Part shown: positions 12,798 to 24,868 of the stretch, piece by piece
How positions within the stretch are numbered: the first letter of the stretch is position 1
How the letters are laid out: the number at the start of each line of letters is the position of its first letter
NCBI GenBank assembly: GCA_003439945.1
Contig: QVRM01005629.1
Location: 143,501-207,500 of the forward strand
DNA: 64,000 nucleotides
Direction of reading: 5' to 3'
DNA from: Dermanyssus gallinae
Lineage: Eukaryota; Arthropoda; Arachnida; Mesostigmata; Dermanyssidae
Position numbers and translations under genes: made by a program
The notes under the pieces: generated by a model
Databases searched by the model: none
Seen by the model: the letters and a program-made list of their open reading frames with translations, nothing else
Told to the model about the DNA's origin: nothing

Positions 12798-13400
12798 AGC
12801 GTCGAAAAGACAATTGTACCCCCGGCAACCACACCACCACAGTCTGATATAATTCCGACGGACAACATGTCAACATGTGTGGACAAGCACGAGGGCCTTA
12901 TAGCTCTTAGCACTCGGTGCAATATTGTTTTGTTGGCAACCGATCGGATCCCAAAGTCATCTATACACCACACAAGCGGAACGCATTTACTAAGAGTTTG
13001 GGACAAGCTTGTAATGAGTCTTTTCGTTTCGAGAAACCATGCGGGTGTCCATCCGTTCTTACTTAATTTTCTTCTGGTGCAACTTGTGTTTGGATGAAGT
13101 ATCACACATCAACGAACGAGAGACACGAGCGGTTGCCCAGAGCCATTATAAATGGGCCCCAGCGAGGACTCTTGCTCTTGGATGTATGAACCCTGCCGGA
13201 ATTATGGTATCTGCTTCAGATTCGGGATTGCCGGCTGCAATGACATTTCCTACTCCTGCTCCCGTGACTGCTAAATATTGGGTAGGGTTCGCTAATCGAA
13301 GAAGTGGCCTAAGGGGCCAGTGCGCTCGCCACGGTACGCAAGTCCAGAAGGGATAGAGAATAGTCTGAAATAAAAAACGAATTGAACGGAAAAGTCGGAA
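12798..13400. other. Unassigned stretch
   Basis: A minus-strand frame of 125 residues covers 12728-13105 and a plus-strand frame covers 13039-13356. Neither shows a family motif. The minus frame runs through the poly(T) scar, which argues against it. Confidence 0.45.
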
Positions 13401-13445
13401 GGAGGTTTTTACCTAGTCGCATGATTTGCATGGATTTTCTGATGC

Positions 13446-13770
13446 ATTCTTTTACTCGCTAGCGAATTATGATAGGACATTTTTCTCATATTGCATGTTT
13501 GTGGATTGCATTCGGCAAATACAGAAGCGGAAATCAACGGATAACGGTTCAACTGTCCACTCGACCTGGATTTGCGCTTTCTTGCTGGCGCATGTTGATA
13601 TACCAACGTAGGAATTATGTCGAACTTTGCCTGAACAGGAGTCGACATGTGGATTACATTCGCAATGATTCACCTGTATGTATCACATCGCTCAATGTGA
13701 TGGTTCTTGCATCACTTTTCGATCATCTTACTTGATAGCTTATATTTTTTATATATGTTTATTACGTAGA
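13446..13770 (+). repeat. Dispersed direct repeat, copy A
   Basis: About 325 bp that recurs at 14286-14636. Shared blocks include GGATTGCATTCGGCAAATAC, GGATAACGGTTCAACTGTC, CGAACTTTGCCTGAACA and CAATGATTCACCTGTATG. Copy B has small insertions. The family is unknown; it may be a non-autonomous transposon. Confidence 0.9.
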
Positions 13771-14020
13771 GTTTATTTCTTATATTTAAACATGTTACAC
13801 AAATTTAATATATGTTTATTACATATACCCATATATACGTACGATGGCAAAGCAGTCTATAGACTACTGGCTGGCATGGCGACGCGGCTGGTACTTGGAA
13901 GACACATCGAATCAGACAAAAATCAAATCTTATGGAGACGGAGAAACCCGTGTTACTTTTCAATGGTATATTTATTTTACTGTTTAAATCACGCTGTGTG
14001 CGCCACGCCAAACGTAAAAC

Positions 14021-14024
<4 letters not shown>

Positions 14025-14078
<54 letters not shown>
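14025..14078 (+). repeat. (TA)n microsatellite
   Basis: An uninterrupted AT dinucleotide run of about 54 bp, lying between the two copies of the dispersed repeat. Confidence 0.97.
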
Positions 14079-14082
<4 letters not shown>

Positions 14083-14285
14083 CCACTTGTTAACGATATT
14101 GTATCGGCTTAGGTGAACATTCACTTGAGAGCACCCGTGGGGGTGTTGTGACACTCCAGTCCTAGTTTGGGCATCCAGGCTATGACGCATCGAGATAAGC
14201 GCTGACTGATCGACCTTTAATGCGATTACTCGACCTGCGAGGGTGAACTAATAGCAGTTCCATCAAGCTCGTACGATTCGATATT

Positions 14286-14636
14286 TTCCTGCTTTTATTC
14301 GCTAGCGAATCGTGATAGGTCTTCTCATATCGCATACGTTTATGGATTGCATTCGGCAAATACATGGGCGGAAACCAACGGATAACGGTTCAACTGTCAA
14401 TCCGACATGGATTCGCGCTTTCTTGCTGGTGGATGTTGATATGCTAGCCAAGTAGGAAATGCGTCGAACTTTGCCTGAACAAGAGTCGGCATGTGGATTA
14501 CATTCACAATGATTCACCTGTATGGGTGTAATTCCCGTCACAACACATCGTCCAATGCGATCGTCTTTGTATCAGTTTATTTTCGATCTTTTTACTTGAT
14601 AGCTTATATGTTCAGTATATGTTTATTGCATAGAGG
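14286..14636 (+). repeat. Dispersed direct repeat, copy B
   Basis: Homologous to 13446-13770 in the same orientation, roughly 85% alike by eye, with an extra segment after ACCTGTATGG. Both copies end in TTACTTGATAGCTTATAT ... ATGTTTATT. Confidence 0.9.
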
Positions 14637-15136
14637 TGCATACATATACACATAGGATGCGGTGGTGTCTACTGGTGTTTACTGAGCCACTTATATACAC
14701 ATCTGCATGTAGCCATTTTTGGTGTTCTCTTACGGCCACCACCGACCCGCTTCTGGACCATGCGTAGTGGCGGAAGGGTGTGTTTAACTGTGTCACGTCT
14801 AGTGTAGACACGGGCACGGTAAGCCGTGTTAGCGTGGTAGGTGTGCAAATAAATCATTTGAATATGGCACTTTGAATACTGCCGCACGTCACATGGCCGC
14901 TGCTAGAAAGATTGACAGAGTAACGGTGGTAGTGGGGGGGGGGGGGGTTACTGTGAGGGCTGCGATATCGAGCGTAGTGCTTGTAGGGATTATGGCGCGG
15001 CGATTGCATCCTAGATTGATCCCTTTGTTCGCCGCTAGCTAGTTGTCGTACGTTTGTGTTGGTAGTGTTTGTTTGTTTCGACCGAGAGTGAACGAGGCAG
15101 GCCGAGATTAGCCTCCCACTGATCTCTGTTTTGAGG
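14637..15136. other. Non-coding stretch upstream of DOCK exon 1
   Basis: A G13 run is at 14935-14947. No gene is recognised. Part of this stretch may be 5' untranslated sequence or proximal promoter. Confidence 0.45.
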
Positions 15137-15222
15137 TTTGCCTTTCGTGGTGATTTCTGTAAGACGTGTTTCATGGTGGTTTGCCTTTCTTGGTGATTTC
15201 TGTAAGACGTGTTTCAACGAGG
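15137..15222 (+). repeat. 43-bp tandem duplication
   Basis: Two adjacent 43-bp units, each starting TTTGCCTTTC and containing GGTGATTTCTGTAAGACGTG. They differ at about four positions. The pair lies 260 bp upstream of the DOCK start codon, probably in promoter or leader sequence. Confidence 0.9.
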
Positions 15223-15484
15223 TGACTTCGTGTGTGTGATGAGGATTGTGGGGGGCTGGGGGGTTTGCAAGTCACCTGTCGGTCAAAGGTGGGCCAGAGA
15301 TGGTTGTTCTAATAGTGTGTTGTCGTCGTGATTGGTAGCTGGTGGTTCGAAGATGCTGAACTTGGTGGTGGAGGTCCAGGTGACGGCCCTGCAGGAGGTG
15401 CAGGCAGTGGTGCTGCGTTGACTTGTCGTGGATGGGCTTCCGTCTGGCCTCGCTTTTCGCTCCGATAAGTGTTGTTTTGCTGAG

Positions 15485-16060
15485 ATGGTGCACCAGGCTC
15501 GGGACTCGCCCGTGCAAGGCCATAGAACTACGATGAATGGCGGCATTACGCATGGGCCGACGCACGTGCAATCACAGCATTCGGCTCTTCATCACCCGCA
15601 GCAACAACAACAACAACAACAACAACAGCAACAACATCAGACTCCGATCAGTGAGAGCCCAAATGTGCACGTTAACGGTCGAAACCTTATCCTTGTCACC
15701 GGCGGCCGCAAGGAAGTACGCTGGCGAGACGGAACGCGGAGCCCGTTGCAGTCCGCGAAGAACAATAACACTGTAAACGTTACACGCGGCATATCATCAT
15801 CATCATTACCATCGGCATCAGCGGCGGAGGCGGCGGCGGCTTCGGTTTCGCCCTCATCATCATCATCATCGTCGTCTGCGTCTGCGTCGTTGCTGCCTTC
15901 GTCAACGAAAACTGTCGCCTATGCCAAGCGGTCTACGGACAAGGATTCACGAAAGATTACGTCGAACAACGCGTCCAGTTCACTGGGCAGTGCCAAGGTG
16001 CAACTTGGCAACGGTGCAGACGATCATAAACCGCGCGTGATCGCCAAAAAACGAAAGCTT
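15485..16060 (+). CDS. Dock9: DOCK-D exon 1, Gln/Ser-rich N-terminus
   Basis: The frame is open from a stop at 15419 to a GTGAGT donor at 16061. The first in-frame ATG is 15485 (G at -3, G at +4); a second lies at 15533 with A at -3. Residues 1-192 include a run of about 12 Gln from CAA/CAG codons (near 15599-15636) and Ser/Ala-rich stretches, ending in a basic KKRKL. No domain is recognised. The exon ends in phase 0, matching exon 2 more than 10 kb away, and the basic end flows into the conserved DOCK-D block, so I assign it to the gene. An upstream non-coding exon is possible. Confidence 0.7.
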
Positions 16061-17052
16061 GTGAGTGTTGTTTGGTAGCAATCTTTTTGTTGCTGTTTTT
16101 AATATACTATTTTACCCACGCTATATTTCTCTCATCCTTCTCATGCGCGTCCGATGTGACATAATAGAGTAGGCTAAATACCCTCTGATCAGCATCTAGA
16201 TTTGGCTAGAATATGTATAGGCGCGTAGATGCAGTGGTTCCGTAGTCGTCGTAAATGCCGATGTTGTCTTCACGCAATATCTGATCATAATATAAAATTA
16301 GCCAATTCATTCAAGTGAACGAGTGGCTCGAACCGTAACCACGTAGCAGCTAAGGATATATGTGTATATATATATATATATACATACACGTTTGGTATGA
16401 ATATAAACATACATGTTTGGTATGTACGCATGGTTAAAATCGGGTCGTAAATGACGTCGCGCGTTACGCGACAGGTGTTTGCCTGGCGCGTCAGGTCGTT
16501 AATTTGTCGTCGTGGTCAGCGTCATCACTGTGGAAGTGGTTGGTCACTGACTGACCTGGCTCTGTGTTGACAGCGGTGCAGCGCCTCAAGCTGCCGACAA
16601 AGCGAACCATGATTGTCTTCCTGCTTGGGTTGTTGTTGTTGTTATTTTTGTTGTAGCCGTTGTTGTTGTTGTTGTTATTTTTGTTGTTGCCGTTGGTATT
16701 GTCGTGATCATAGCCATGGTTTGGCTTGTTGAGATGTGTGCTTGATGAGATAGATAGGTAGATAATATATATATGGGTTTGGACAGGCAAAACCCAGTCC
16801 CGCTGTACACACCTGCCCCGTGCCGGAAGGGGGGGGGGAGTGGGTTGAATGTACCGGCCGCCAATAACGGTCGCCACATTACGCAACTGCCGAACTACGA
16901 TTGATCGTGACAAGAACGACGATTATTATGAATAACGCTGCAGCGGCGGTGACCACCGGTTCGACTACTTCTGCTGTTACAAGCACCACCGATGATACAA
17001 AAGATGGTACTGTTGTTGTAATTGTTGCTGTCGTCGTTGTTGTTGTTACTGC

Positions 17053-17083
<31 letters not shown>

Positions 17084-18427
17084 ACCACTATCCGGCAGGA
17101 TGGCAAGCCGTGGCTGCATAGGGCAACATATACAACAATTTGCCAACTTCCGTATCCACGCGCATAGGCTGGACCGACGCTCATGTTGTTGTTAATGTCG
17201 TTGTTGTTGTTGCTGCCATTGTTGTCATTGGTGTGCTTACCGTGGACGTTGTTATTCTTGTCGCTTACTGCCTGTCATCGCGATTAACGGACGGAGGCAA
17301 GCCAACCAAATTTGCTCTATTCTCAAGATTAGCAAATTGAATAGCAATCACCTTTAGTAGTATCTATACAAAATGTCCCTCGTATTATCTACCGGTTGTT
17401 TATAGGTGAATAGGCGTTACCGAAAAAAAAACATCGTTAAAGAGTATACTGTTTTACGATTTATGGGACGTGTAAATTAGATATTATGACAATTCAATAT
17501 GACTCTTGGCGCCTCTGGCTCTCCTCGTTCGTCACGATTTAGGACGACTTAAAAAGGAATGCCCGCTCTTTATTTGTCAGTACGGAGAATGACATGCGGC
17601 TGCTTGAATGGTTACTTAACGTTCGAGAATAAGCAAGACTGAACGTAATCGACGACACAGAAATGACTGGAGAAGCAACAAACGATCAAATGACTTGCAC
17701 AATTTTTGTTGGCTTGAGATTATACTGAATCAGTACAATTTAGTACATGTTTGACTAAGATCACCATATCAGTCGGCTGGAATTCATCCATAGTGCGTGG
17801 TACAGAGGCAACTAGGTAACCTTTCATGCAATGACTCACTTTCTTCATCAATAGGACATGCTTAGAGCACGCTTTTACTCGCATTGGCTCTGCGATGGCT
17901 TGGTCCGTAAAGTCGTTAGTACATTTAGGACATTTTTCACATTTACACTTCCAAGTGCTTCCGCTCGAACGCATGAAATATTGTGGATTATCCTGTTGTA
18001 TGCGAAGCTAGCCAATATAACAGACACACATTCAGTTGCCGACTTCGCAGAGCAAAAACAAACGCAAATGTTTCTTGAAATCCAAATTGATGTTGGAGAG
18101 TGAGTTTTCTGTGCATCCCCTTTAACCAAGGGATTCAACCCATGTAACACGATGACTGGTCGCTTGATGTACGACTTATATATTCAGATTCCGAATAGTA
18201 TTTTTTCAAAGCTTGATTGTATATGCGGTAGTTATAGTGAAGTTCATTGCGTCTTTTAGTAAGCTTTCGTGTGTGTAAAGTGTGTATGGTTCTAGTGGCT
18301 GCTAATTAATCGAAGTAACTCCTACTCTATTGGTTCCTCTGAGTATCTGAAGAAACCAAGGGGCACTTCTACTGCGACCGTGGAAGTAGCAGCCTTACGT
18401 TGTTTATTTGTTTTATTGTTGTTGTCG

Positions 18428-18462
<35 letters not shown>

Positions 18463-19977
18463 TATAGTTGTGTTTCTGAGACAGCTTTTGTTGCTGGCGG
18501 CCGTAGAGCTAGTACAGCTAGTATTGCAACTAGTGAATTTGAGCCGGCTGGGTCACTGACATGCTGGCACTATCATGGTGGTTTCGTTCCTCTGCGGCGC
18601 GCTTTTCTCCTATGACGCTGCGAGAGAGACACACTTGACCGACAGACTGTCTCAGAGATGCTGGCACACAACGCAAATAGGAATAATATTTGCTGCTGGT
18701 TGGTTGTAGAGCTTCTTCGTCATTTCGCTCGTTTTCTACTCCTCCCAGTTCCGCTCCAGCTCGTGGCGTCTTGCCTGCCTGTTGCTACAATTGCCCGATC
18801 AGACGGCACTGCGTCAATTCGAAATTCTGGCCGGATTGACAGGAGACCGGCCGGAGATGTTGTCGTCGTCTATCTTCGATGTCGTCTACGAATGGACTGC
18901 TTCCACCTTGTTGGGAGGCGTCGTAGGCGGGGGAAACTGGAGGAATAGGGCGAAACTGACAGCAACAACGTATGGTCGTCAAGTATTCCGTCGACATATC
19001 CAGCTAGCTAGCTAACGAAAGCGGGCGAATGTTAAGAAGAACGTCGTAAATGTTCAGCCAAATCTCAAATGCAGTCTTGTTCTAGTCTTGTGAAAGCAGA
19101 TTCTCATTATCGCCGGCTTCTTCAGGTGCGGTGCCACGCCACGAAAACTGCTAATCTTCGGACGGACTCGTTTTACAAGCATGTGTGACTTTGCCACGAA
19201 ACGGTATGACGGGCGCACACATCTATGAATCTTTAGACACGAAAAGTATATATATATATATGCATACTTGCACGACTGCCAATGCTCGGTATCATAAAGT
19301 CAGATGGAAAATTAGATGAGAATGACCTGAAAAAATCAGCGCTGGGCGTTACCCATTTGTGATAGGTACGCTTTCATATGCGTGGCGTCTTTCGAATGAG
19401 GTATTTGGTGGGACTCGTAAACTCGCTGGAATACGAAGGAAACACTGATGACACTTTTCGCTGAATTAATTTGCCGAAATGTCTCCTGCGTTTGCAATGG
19501 TTAGTCTTGCAAAAGCATTATCTAGGGTAGAAATGATAATTTGAGGTCCCCTACATTGGTGCGACTTCAACTTCAACGCGGCCGCTGTAATCAAAGTCTT
19601 TGGCTGTTCGTTAGCTGCAGCTTTTTCCACCATATTGAGCATATCGTTTTTATTTTAGCACTCTATCAATATAAATCACCTTTATATCACAATATTAATG
19701 TTGTGAGAACTCAGGCATTGTAAGATACAGTTCCGAAAATAAACCACACTGTCAATCAATGACTTTATTACTGCTTTTAAATGTATACTTATATTACATT
19801 AGATACACAGCAGTCGTCATATTTAGCTTAAAAAATATTATTACTATCTTGTATTTTGCAAAACATCAGGTGTATTACAAGGCCTTGTACGCTCATAGAC
19901 AATGCAAGAGATAATTCAATCAGACTTGAATAAAGGCTTGTTTGGAGGATATTCCATTGTCAATAATTGATACTGGG

Positions 19978-20034
<57 letters not shown>

Positions 20035-20469
20035 CGTTCTTTTTGGTGCCTATCTTACGTAGAGTTATGCTTTGGTAGAATTCGGTTAATTTATTAACCA
20101 AACAAGTTAGGTTAATTTAATGTACTATTGCATCCTAGTTTGGGAATGCCGCAGAAGATAGTGCAGGTCGTACTACTGACCGCATCTTTGGCTTAATAAG
20201 TAGTATTTTTTTTATTGACATTGGCACATTTAATTTAAACTCACGCAAACTAAGCGTTCAACTAAATTAATACAAACCTAAATGCATATTTGTTTTCTAC
20301 TGTCTTGAAAGAGGAGTAAGACTTATGAACCGGTCTATATATACATATGTGAACAAGTAGCACGTTGTAAGAGCCATGATTAATTTCTGTACATGTAATA
20401 ACTGGTTGCGGATTGTTCAAGTTAAGTACGAAAAACGTCATCTGATTTAAATTACTTACACTGAGTGAA

Positions 20470-20526
<57 letters not shown>

Positions 20527-20528
20527 CA

Positions 20529-20604
<76 letters not shown>

Positions 20605-20611
20605 ATATATA

Positions 20612-20667
<56 letters not shown>

Positions 20668-23600
20668 ATTAAAGGGGAATTCTTACACAATGTTGAATTG
20701 CCAACATTAAGTAAAGTATTGTTCATGTGATACGTTATCTGTGCTTTTGTTCTTGGCTGTGGTTTTTGTTTGTTTTTGTTTACCCTATTCAAATTGGAAA
20801 CCCTGAAAGCCAATTTAATAGCGACCGGTTCCGAATTTGAACCGACGACCTCCCGGTGTAAGGCAACGGCAAATCTATAATCAAACCACCTTGCTCGGTG
20901 CGACTTTAATGAATCTAGCTTTTGTCGCCTTAGGTGTCGCCTGATCTATGTGTTTCTTAGCTCGGTTGACGGGCAGCGTATGAACAGTACGATCTGACCA
21001 ATGCCAAATGTATTGCCATTGCATTGCCAACATTGTGGGAAGGGTTATGTCCTATCTCTTCTAATGATATTATAATTATTTGCGCGTGTTTAGTTCTATT
21101 AGCTTGTCCTTGTCTGTGGCACGCTAACTATATGTGTAATGCTCGTCGTTTGATTACTTCTGTGATTATTTTCATTTTCGATATGGATTATAGGATAATG
21201 TTAGGGTCTATCCAAATAGATAAGCTACTATGATGCAGCACACCCAGTTACCAGTGAAAGAGATCTTATACATATATATATATATATAGTCGGCGGTGTC
21301 AATGAGTATTGTAATGCTACGGGTGACGACTGATAACCGAAACTGACCTAACCACACGCTGATGCGACCGCCGATCACAGAATGTCGCTAATCCGGCAAG
21401 CACGCCACTCTATAGGTGCACACGGTAATAACAAGCGTTGGTTTATTAAGTGTTGTTTTTTTGTTGATTATTTCGTTGTTCTTGGCGATAGCTAGATAGA
21501 TAATCGACCCAGTCGATTGCCAGGCGGTGGGTTGTGTGTCTGTGGTCATGGTTAATGATGGAGCGAGTCTGTCGTTCGATGTAGTTGGGATACAATGTCG
21601 TCGTTGTACATTTGTGTACCGACATGTTGTCTACTGCTAGACGGCACACTAGGCAGAAGGGAAAAGAAAGAAATGGAAAAAAAGCACTGCACGCGTCGAG
21701 CGTGTGACCGTGTACAGTAGCCGATGGCCACTGACCGCCGCTCGCTTCTAAATGCTTGCTCCAGCCGTCCCCTGTGCTCCGCTACCGCCGCCGCCGCCGC
21801 AGCCGCCGCCGGTGCTCGCCTGCGATAGACGTTTAAGACGATGGCTTTTGCTACGTCGATGTTTATCGTACACGAGCATTAGCCTTACGGAATAATGAAG
21901 TCATGGCCATCGTACATGTTACATCAATAAACGCACTATGTCGAGTAGTCAACTCGACGGGCTGCATTGCTTCGAACAGCAAGCACCTTCTCGGTGCTCA
22001 GCAGAAAGCTAGCCGCACTTCCGTCATCACCTTCGTCATCTCGTGACAAACGTGATTGTATGCTTGTTAATGTGTGTGTGAGTGTGCCTGTACTGTGTCA
22101 GTGCGTACCAAGTACAAGTACACGACAAAAGCTTTCTTTGACCACTATGTGTGGTTATTATGAGGTCGGGTTCATCTGAATTCATTGGCTGATTGATTGG
22201 TCATGTCCAGTAGATAGGGCAGGGCCGGGCAGGGTAGGAAGCATTATTGCCCTAACTCTTGTTGACGTAGTTGTTGGTGTTGGTGTTGGCGTTGTCGTTA
22301 AATCAATGTTGTCACTCGCTGTAGATGTTGTTAGTCACTACGAAGTAGGGGTCGGTAGTGTGCTCTGAATGCGAGGTATCTTTCTACCATTCTATGACAC
22401 CATCAATCAAACGGCCAGTTGGTCGTATCGAAATGCAAAAGGAATCGCGGAATCGACAGCGGATATCCGTTTCTAGTGGACAACCGGTGCTTGTCACAAT
22501 CACGTAGCAAGAACAGTCAGTAAAACCCAACAGACTTCATCAGACACCAACAGACATGATCACAGCGGTAACGATTGCAGCAAAACAACAACAACAACAA
22601 TAAGAAGAAGAAGAAGAAAAATAATGCAACGGTACGAAAAGTACTGCACACGAAATGTTGACGCCAACAATAGCAAAAACACCAGCAAAGAGTGCAACAT
22701 TGTCGGCGGAGCAATTACAACAACAACAACAACAACAACACGGGAACAAGACGTTATTCGTGCTGTGAGCAGGCACACGAACAGTAACGTGGGTGATATG
22801 ACTGAATATTGTCTGATTACTGTCTATCAATCAGTTGCCTACTATGATTGGTATTGATTATTATTATTGTTATTATGAGATGATTTGTCTCTGGTAAACC
22901 TTAGCAGAGCACAAGAGCGGAATGATGAATACCCACGACTCCGACAGCGACGACGAAACAATGGACGTTGGTAACGTTTAAGATGAATGTTGACGCTACT
23001 CTTATTTCCTATTGGCACAGTCTAGTAATACTCGATCATTAGCTGGTGACCTCTCTTCCCCTCACCGTTCGCTCGCTCCCAGTAGATGGGGCCATAATGT
23101 CTTGAAGCGAGCGCAAAGGTCGTGAGAGCTCTGTACACGTTACGTACTGGTTTCAGTATTCTTACTTGTTGACCTTCCGTGAGTAGGAAATGGTCACATT
23201 CCGGCTGATACAAGTCGAAGGAACAGGGACCGGTCTAACAACTCGGCGCAAACAAATTGGCGATTGCGATGCAGTTCACGAATCAAGGTTGCCTTTGGTG
23301 CATCACAAGTATCGGAATTAGCAACGCACCTCGGATTGTAACTATTGGGCTACACATATCACAAATCCTTACTTAGTCTACACATTGTGCGTCATGTCAG
23401 ACCTGGTGCAGAGCTCATGACATTGGAATCGTGGAACATCTCTACCACACCTTCCTGTCAAAAATGTATGTATGGCAGTTCTAAGAAGCGGTTACAATTA
23501 AGCCATGTCAGATATAATGCTCGACGCCCAACGGATGGGTCATGTTAGACACGCGAATTTTGGTTGTTTGTTCCGGAGTTCATTCAGTGAGTGTAGTTCT

Positions 23601-23828
23601 ATGCACGTTTTCCGTTTCCATCTAAGTAGATCGTATTCAAATTGGTCCTCGTTAGTTTTTGTACGGCTATTGATACATGGCGAATACTTTAGGCTATTTA
23701 ATGTGAAAGATGCGTGACGGTTGTAGTAGAGCTGTTATAATTCTATTTTGCCTGTGTTAAGGCCTTCGTTGACATCGCTATCTTTTTTTCACTTCGGTTG
23801 GCGTTATTGGCTCTGGTAGTGGCAGCTG

Positions 23829-23862
<34 letters not shown>

Positions 23863-24829
23863 GCAGTAGAAGTGTATTGTTATGCAGCATGGTGATCACA
23901 CTTGTTGATGGGTAGACGGTGTGGTAGTAGCGGAGTCTGAGCGAAAAGCGGTTTTTCTGAAACCTCTGCTCGTTGCGTCGCTTCTCGCGCGGCTGTTCCA
24001 GCCATTCGCCATCGTCATTCGGCTGACGCGTCTTCTCTGTTTATTCTTGTTGGCCATCGCGGCCGCCCTCCTACGACTGGCCTCTTCGTAGCGAGCGACA
24101 TCAACTTCTTGCTGCTGGGCGCCTGCTGGCATCACTTATGGTATATGGCTCGTATTGCTGCTGCTGCTGTTGTTGTCGTTGTTGTCGTTGTTACTGTTAT
24201 TATTGCTTCTACTGCTTATGTTATTGTTGTTGTTGTTGATGGTGTTGTGGCTGCTAGCGCGTTATTTCTGGTCACAACGATATATATGATATCGGCCAGA
24301 GTCGGTTAGCTCAATTGAGGTCGTCGCTGTTTTGGTGTGGGACTGGAAGTAAACTATAGGGCTTGTCGTACTGTGTAGAAAAGTAGCTCATATTGTTGTT
24401 GCTGTAAATAAGCAATTTACAACGCGGGCCGATGCCTTATATATTATATATGCGCACGTGTATATATATATATATATACCACACGTAGGTGTGGTTACAT
24501 ATCTAGTACGATACACACACACACACGCGTACGTACATATAACGGCAAACGTTTTTGCACGTCCGTCCACCCACTGCACGTTCATGGCTTGCGCTCGGGG
24601 TCATGTGCTTATTCTTATTATTGCATCTGAAATCATTAGATGATAAGCGTGTGCTTACTAATTAGATAGCAAGTGATGTACACGTATGGTATAGATATCA
24701 TTGCTGCTTTTCAGTTTATCCGCAAGACGAAACTAAATCAAGAGGTTTATTAGGAATTTGAAAATAGCGCGAGATCAGTCATTGCAATACAATGTGTGTA
24801 TAAAGAAAATACAGCACTCCGAGCGCATC

Positions 24830-24868
<39 letters not shown>

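Noticed and set aside
12728..13105. A 125-codon minus-strand frame
   Set aside because: Its end runs through the poly(T) retroposition scar as a Lys run, and it shows no family resemblance.
15428..15484. A start of the DOCK coding region at 15428
   Set aside because: The codon there is GTG, not ATG. The first in-frame ATG is 15485 and an in-frame stop lies at 15419.
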